In this document: positions 6,945 through 9,263 of the stretch, piece by piece
Position numbering within the stretch: position 1 is the first letter of the stretch
How the letters are laid out: each line of letters begins with the position of its first letter
Assembly (NCBI GenBank): GCA_012521315.1
Contig: JAAYMP010000057.1
Coordinates: 1 to 9,263 of the forward strand
Direction: 5' to 3'
From: Bacillota bacterium
Lineage (GTDB): Bacteria > Bacillota > UBA4882 > UBA10575
Length of the DNA: 9,263 bases
Notes under the pieces: generated by a model
The model's database searches: none
Told to the model about the DNA's origin: nothing
What the model saw: only the letters and a program-made list of their open reading frames with translations
Program-made: the position numbers and the translations under genes

Positions 6945-7692
6945 GCACTTCGCCCCTTTCATCCGCATCGCCATAAACAAGGTCGGAACGAAATGCTGAT
7001 AAAAGTAATTCTTCATATTTTCCGTTGGAGATTAACCCCTGTTCGAACGCTCTTTTGGCTTGCTGTATATAGAAGCCGTAAGTCTGGTAACGTTTATTTT
7101 CTGGTACCGGTTTATAAAGAGTATCATCATAGCCTAAACTTCCAGCTGACCAAATAACATTTTGTTGCATAGATTCTGCCTCTTGCCTGGTTAATTCTTT
7201 TTCCTCAATTAACCTAACAAGAAGCGCTTGTCTGCTAACGCCAAAAAATTGCTCAATGCGGACCACCTCTTCCACAGAGAGCCGATCCGAAGGCGACTTC
7301 TTAATTTTCTTTATCATATTTGAAAGGGCATCGGGCGGCATTAACAAAAAGGAAGCAAATTGATCGGCCTCCCGCTCTTTTTCGCTTCCTACCCCGATTT
7401 TTTTCGAACATACGGCGACCATGTCACCGTCAAAATATAAATGGTACAATTCATGAGCCATCGAAAAGCGTTGTCGACCTAACGTCATTGAGGAATTTAT
7501 TCCAATAACATTATTTCTGTCGCCTTTTATGCAAATTCCGCTTATATGCTTACCTAGGGGATAAAAAACTATTGAAAGACGGTCTATAGAATAAGCTAAA
7601 GCGAATATATCAATCGGAGAAGTAGCATCTTCACCAAGCTGCTTCCTTATGCTGATTGCTTTTTTCCACAATTCCATTTTATCCAACAACAT
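6937..7692 (-). CDS. ImmA/IrrE-family zinc metallopeptidase (DUF955)
   Basis: Predicted cytoplasmic zinc protease of 251 residues. The catalytic motif is MAHELYHLYF (78-87), with zinc ligands His80 and His84 and catalytic Glu81. EREADQFASFLLMP (106-119) supplies the third ligand, probably Glu108. In known systems (ImmA with ImmR of ICEBs1, IrrE with DdrO of Deinococcus) such proteases cleave an XRE-type repressor; the XRE gene directly upstream is the obvious candidate target. The ATG at 7690-7692 is chosen because GAGGGTG lies just upstream. The gene overlaps the XRE gene by 14 nt and the PIN-like gene by 8 nt. The C-terminal 80 residues, with AGSLGYDDTLYKPVPENKR at about 183-201, lie outside the peptidase core and may form a sensing or substrate-binding part. 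Confidence 0.9.
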   Translation of the reverse strand: MLLDKMELWKKAISIRKQLGEDATSPIDIFALAYSIDRLSIVFYPLGKHISGICIKGDRNNVIGINSSMTLGRQRFSMAHELYHLYFDGDMVAVCSKKIGVGSEKEREADQFASFLLMPPDALSNMIKKIKKSPSDRLSVEEVVRIEQFFGVSRQALLVRLIEEKELTRQEAESMQQNVIWSAGSLGYDDTLYKPVPENKRYQTYGFYIQQAKRAFEQGLISNGKYEELLLSAFRSDLVYGDADERGEVLD

Positions 7693-8032
7693 GATCACCC
7701 TCAAGCAATTGGACCAGAAAATTACAGTTTAAGGCAATTCGATTGATCGCACTAATTGCCTCCAAATCTTCCTCATCAATTTCGCTGGCGCGTAAAGCAA
7801 AAATCACTGGTTTTGTCATATCCTCCTTACCTTCAAACACCGTTAAAGGCACTCCAAATAAAACTGCCAATTTATCAAGCATATCCGATGTAAGTGCTCG
7901 TTTTCCGTTTTCCACCATTGAGAGAAAACTTTGATCAACTTTAAGATAGTTCGCAATATTAGTTTGTGTAAATCCATACTGTTCCCGTAAGGCTTTTATT
8001 TTCTTACCAATAATTTCTAGTCTTTCGTTCAT
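7679..8032 (-). CDS. XRE-family helix-turn-helix regulator
   Basis: A 117-residue DNA-binding protein. The HTH domain covers about residues 8-66: KIKALREQYGFTQTNIANYL (11-30) gives the first two helices, KVDQSFLSMVENGKRALTSD (31-50) the recognition helix and following turn, and LDKLAVLFGVPLTVF (52-66) the closing helices. A short acidic C-terminal part (EIDEEDLEAI, 84-93) could be a dimerisation segment or the site cut by the protease. The ATG at 8030-8032 has AGGAGG 8 nt upstream. It is the first gene of the operon, behind a near-consensus promoter, and probably represses itself by analogy with ImmR-type regulators. Its 3' end overlaps the protease gene by 14 nt. Confidence 0.9.
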   Translation of the reverse strand: MNERLEIIGKKIKALREQYGFTQTNIANYLKVDQSFLSMVENGKRALTSDMLDKLAVLFGVPLTVFEGKEDMTKPVIFALRASEIDEEDLEAISAINRIALNCNFLVQLLEGDHVVG

Positions 8033-8057
8033 AAAAGGCCCTCCTTTCCTTTATACT

Positions 8058-8086
8058 ATTATATACAGGTCTCGTCATATTATCAA
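8058..8086 (-). promoter_or_regulatory. Sigma-A type promoter of the XRE-ImmA-PIN operon
   Basis: On the minus strand, TTGATA (8081-8086) and a perfect TATAAT (8058-8063) are separated by exactly 17 nt. The -10 ends 25 nt before the XRE ATG, leaving a short leader with the Shine-Dalgarno. The -35 overlaps a TATTATC heptamer (8078-8084, plus-strand reading) that recurs upstream. Confidence 0.8.
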
Positions 8087-8177
8087 CACTATATTCTCTA
8101 TAAATTATGACAAAGATATCGTCCTTTACTATCCTTTTTTAATTATTAAAATCCCCAATAAATCGATTGGAGCACCT

Positions 8178-8199
8178 TATTATCATTCCATGGATAATA
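8178..8199. repeat. Inverted repeat TATTATC-N8-GATAATA, possible operator
   Basis: Perfect 7-bp arms (8178-8184 and 8193-8199) are separated by 8 nt. The same heptamer overlaps the XRE promoter -35 about 95 bp away. A two-fold symmetric site near an XRE gene suggests a repressor operator, but the stretch is AT-rich and chance is possible. The rest of 8087-8227 shows nothing I can assign. Confidence 0.3.
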
Positions 8200-8227
8200 T
8201 TTTGGCTCGCCGTTAACAAAATACAAA

Positions 8228-8250
8228 AACCCCGAGCTTTTCCCGGGGTT
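8228..8250 (-). terminator. Terminator downstream of the displaced tRNA-Leu fragment
   Basis: AACCCCG (8228-8234) pairs with CGGGGTT (8244-8250) around a 9-nt loop. On the minus strand it ends in TTTTT. It lies 29 nt beyond the 3' end of the tRNA-Leu fragment and in its orientation, so it was probably the original terminator of the tRNA transcript. It also separates that transcript from the XRE operon promoter. Confidence 0.75.
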
Positions 8251-8278
8251 AAAACCGTACTCTTAATAGCTTTATCCT

Positions 8279-8335
8279 TGGTTGGAAAAGGGGAACTTGA
8301 ACCCCCATAATCTTTTGGATCAACGGATTTTAAGT
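8279..8335 (-). pseudogene. Partial, decayed tRNA-Leu 3' half (putative attachment site remnant)
   Basis: This stretch aligns without gaps to 9137-9193, the 3' part of the intact tRNA-Leu(UAA), with 51 of 57 positions identical by hand count. The last 23 positions, covering the anticodon loop and the 5' side of the variable arm, are identical. Similarity stops just 5' of the anticodon in tRNA terms, so there is no D-arm or 5' acceptor strand and it cannot be a working tRNA. The mismatches fall in the acceptor, T-stem and variable arm (acceptor strand TTTTCCA rather than CTCTCCC), as expected after loss of selection. Same orientation and same end as the intact gene fit an attL/attR pair from tRNA-targeting integration. 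A decayed tandem tRNA duplicate is the alternative. Confidence 0.8.
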
Positions 8336-8357
8336 TGTTAATGACGGTAAGTTATAA

Positions 8358-8377
8358 AAACCCTGTAAACAGGGTTT
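8358..8377 (-). terminator. Perfect hairpin, probable minus-strand terminator
   Basis: AAACCCTGT (8358-8366) and ACAGGGTTT (8369-8377) form a perfect 9-bp stem. On the minus strand it is followed by more T residues, making TTTTT then ATAACTT. It lies downstream of the amber-interrupted gene that ends at 8574 and could have ended its transcript. Read on the plus strand it lacks a T tract. Confidence 0.6.
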
Positions 8378-8599
8378 GCACTTATTCCATTCTCATCACA
8401 GCTTATAAAGGCAGATCAACCAATTTACAATGGTAACGTGACTTGTGCTTATTGCTGTAGGTACGGAAAAGCCGAACCGGCCTGTTTAATACTAGAAGAA
8501 CCTGTTAGCTTGGCCCGGTAGTTTGGCTATAAACCGGAACACTATGCAGGCACTAGATGGGATATTAAACTAATTAGGGCTCAATACGCATCTGACTAA
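8372..8599 (+). pseudogene. Possible 5'-truncated, amber-interrupted gene remnant
   Basis: The plus-strand frame starting at 8372 is open to a TAA at 8597-8599 except for one TAG at 8519-8521. It reads like protein, with a cysteine-rich stretch NGNVTCAYCCRYGKAEPAC at 8429-8485, then LILEEPVSLAR, the TAG, and FGYKPEHYAGTRWDIKLIRA. The closely spaced Cys residues could be a metal-binding knuckle. There is no start codon with a Shine-Dalgarno, and the frame begins right after the 8358-8377 hairpin, so the 5' end seems lost. I do not recognise a family. It overlaps the end of the convergent minus-strand gene by 26 bp. Short length keeps chance possible. Confidence 0.3.
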
Positions 8600-8909
8600 A
8601 ATCTTTCAGCGCCGCTTCGATAACCTCTTCCCTAGTCCCTTCGTATTCCCGTATTTCAGTAGGCGTGGTTTCCATGTAATAATTTCGTTCACATCGCCGG
8701 ACAAAATCAAGGAATTCTTTCGTGTTAGTCTTAACTTTCCGGGGTTCTTTCCATTCCGGAAGCTTTATTGTTGTTTCATCATGTAGATGCATTTTGAAGA
8801 GTTTTTCCTTTTTGTCTTCCGGAGAATAGTAATATACTCCTGTTTCATCCTAATAAACAAGGTAATCTATTTTGCCATCTCTTGTTATTTCAGCATAACA
8901 ACGACTCAT
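8574..8909 (-). pseudogene. Small hypothetical gene interrupted by one in-frame TAG
   Basis: An ATG at 8907-8909 follows AAAGGAGGG with good spacing and opens MSRCYAEITRDGKIDYLVY. Codon 20 is TAG (8850-8852). The same frame then continues for 91 codons: DETGVYYYSPEDKKEKLF, an internal Met (8792), a charged middle with KVKTNTKEFLDFVRRCERNY, and a C-terminal helix-like TREEVIEAALKDF before a TGA-type end at 8574. With no frameshift and a good ribosome site, this is one 112-codon gene with a single nonsense change rather than two genes. A restart at the Met at 8792 would give 72 residues, but no strong site precedes it. I recognise no family; it looks soluble and acidic. Amber suppression or a pyrrolysine codon is possible but unsupported here. 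Confidence 0.6.
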
Positions 8910-9016
8910 CGATAATAACCCTCCTTTGTATATCTGTTCCCCCGAGGGTGCTTGCATTGTTACGCCAGACCTAGAGGAAAGGGCAGCCAGCCGAATGAAC
9001 GAACTCCTTAAAGAAA

Positions 9017-9046
9017 AATTGCCGGGGAACAATTTCCCCGGCAATT
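9017..9046. terminator. Strong bidirectional hairpin terminator
   Basis: AATTGCCGGGGAA (9017-9029) pairs perfectly with TTCCCCGGCAATT (9034-9046) around a CAAT loop, a 13-bp GC-rich stem. On the minus strand it is followed by TTTTTC and on the plus strand by AATTTTT. It lies 90 nt beyond the 3' end of tRNA-Leu, so it probably ends the minus-strand tRNA transcript. Confidence 0.8.
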
Positions 9047-9136
9047 AATTTTTCAATTTAATCCTGATTGGGGTAAGATTGTGACATTCTTGTCTTTTCC
9101 AACAACTTACCATACTCAGGGAAACCATATCTTAAC

Positions 9137-9224
9137 TGGTGGGAGAGGGGGGACTTGAACCCCCACGATCTTTTGGATCAACGGATTTTAAGTCCGTTGC
9201 GTCTGCCGGTTCCGCCACTCTCCC
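9137..9224 (-). tRNA. tRNA-Leu (anticodon UAA)
   Basis: Read on the minus strand this is an 88-nt tRNA with encoded CCA. The acceptor arms GGGAGAG and CTCTCCC pair perfectly. The D arm is GCGGAACCGGCAGACGC, the anticodon stem ACGGA/TCCGT encloses CTTAAAA (anticodon TAA), and a long variable arm with paired GATC blocks marks a class II tRNA. The T arm GGGGGTTCAAGTCCCCC and discriminator A fit leucine. It reads UUA and UUG codons. A 3'-half copy lies at 8279-8335. Confidence 0.97.
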
Positions 9225-9231
9225 TTTTTAA

Positions 9232-9263
9232 TGGAGGCGGCACCCAGATTCGAACTGGGGATA
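9232..9263 (-). tRNA. tRNA-Cys, 3' part only (5' part beyond the window)
   Basis: The minus strand gives the T arm CCCAG-TTCGAAT-CTGGG, the 3' acceptor strand TGCCGCC, discriminator T and CCA. The implied 5' acceptor GGCGGCA together with U73 is typical of bacterial tRNA-Cys. The anticodon is outside the window, so the identity is inferred from acceptor and discriminator. It lies 7 nt upstream of tRNA-Leu on the same strand, so the two are probably one transcript. Confidence 0.8.

Larger units (their letters stand above)
8336..9136. mobile_element. Possible remnant of a tRNA-Leu integrated element
   Basis: This is the segment between the tRNA-Leu fragment and the intact tRNA-Leu, in the geometry left by site-specific integration at a tRNA 3' end. 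Its contents are an amber-interrupted minus-strand gene, a possible plus-strand gene remnant, and hairpins at 8358-8377 and 9017-9046. No integrase, excisionase or replication gene is present and it is only about 0.8 kb, so any element must have decayed or been mostly deleted. The interpretation depends on the tRNA repeat, not on any element gene. Confidence 0.4.

Noticed and set aside
6937..7016. Longer start for the PIN-like gene (ATG at 7014-7016)
   Set aside because: It would add 24 residues encoded inside the protease gene with no ribosome site; the TTG at 6942-6944 has AGGGG at good spacing and begins at the PIN strand.
9051..9110. Plus frame NPDWGKIVTFLSFP, reminiscent of an IS256-type transposase segment
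   Set aside because: Only about a dozen residues match from memory, and the expected following IRK-IYTTN block is absent, so chance is more likely.
1..9263. CRISPR array or insertion sequence
   Set aside because: No regularly spaced repeats, no complete transposase and no terminal inverted repeats with target duplications were seen; the only long repeat is the tRNA-Leu pair.

Overview
The window looks like a Bacillota (Firmicutes) chromosome, though the species cannot be named. The support is strong AGGAGG-type ribosome binding sites, TTG and GTG starts, tRNA genes with an encoded CCA, a CgeB-like glycosyltransferase, and an ImmR/ImmA-type regulator-protease pair. It falls into two compositionally different halves: a GC-richer surface-glycan locus (1-6161) and a visibly AT-richer accessory region (about 6300-9263).

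Glycan locus. A CgeB-like glycosyltransferase runs leftward off the window (1-1024, minus). Divergent from it, five genes run rightward: a GT2 glycosyltransferase with a TTG start (1293-2132), a GT-D-fold (DUF1792-like) glycosyltransferase overlapping it by 11 nt (2122-2886), a second GT2 enzyme of the rhamnosyltransferase-like type (2930-3661), a UDP-glucose 6-dehydrogenase (3773-5095) and an FkbM-type methyltransferase with an unassigned N-terminal domain (5100-6161). Together they could supply UDP-glucuronate, transfer several sugars and methylate the product, which suggests a cell-surface, S-layer, flagellar or spore-surface glycan. A strong hairpin terminator at 6230-6261 closes the cluster.

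Regulator-protease-PIN module. Three minus-strand genes with overlapping ends (8032 to 6396) encode an XRE-type HTH repressor, an ImmA/IrrE zinc peptidase and a PIN-like nuclease. They have a near-consensus promoter (TTGATA-17-TATAAT) and their own terminator at 6346-6373. This is the best candidate for an under-described system: a repressor, a protease that may cleave it, and a possible RNase effector, resembling a toxin-antitoxin or stress-response cassette.

tRNA-flanked scar. The right edge carries tRNA-Leu(UAA) (9137-9224) and the 3' part of a probable tRNA-Cys (9232 to the edge), both on the minus strand. A decayed copy of the tRNA-Leu 3' half, from the anticodon loop to CCA, lies at 8279-8335 in the same orientation. 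That is what tyrosine-recombinase integration into a tRNA leaves behind. The roughly 800 bp between the copies holds an amber-interrupted small gene, a possible second gene remnant and several hairpin terminators, but no integrase, so it is read as the remains of an integrated element.
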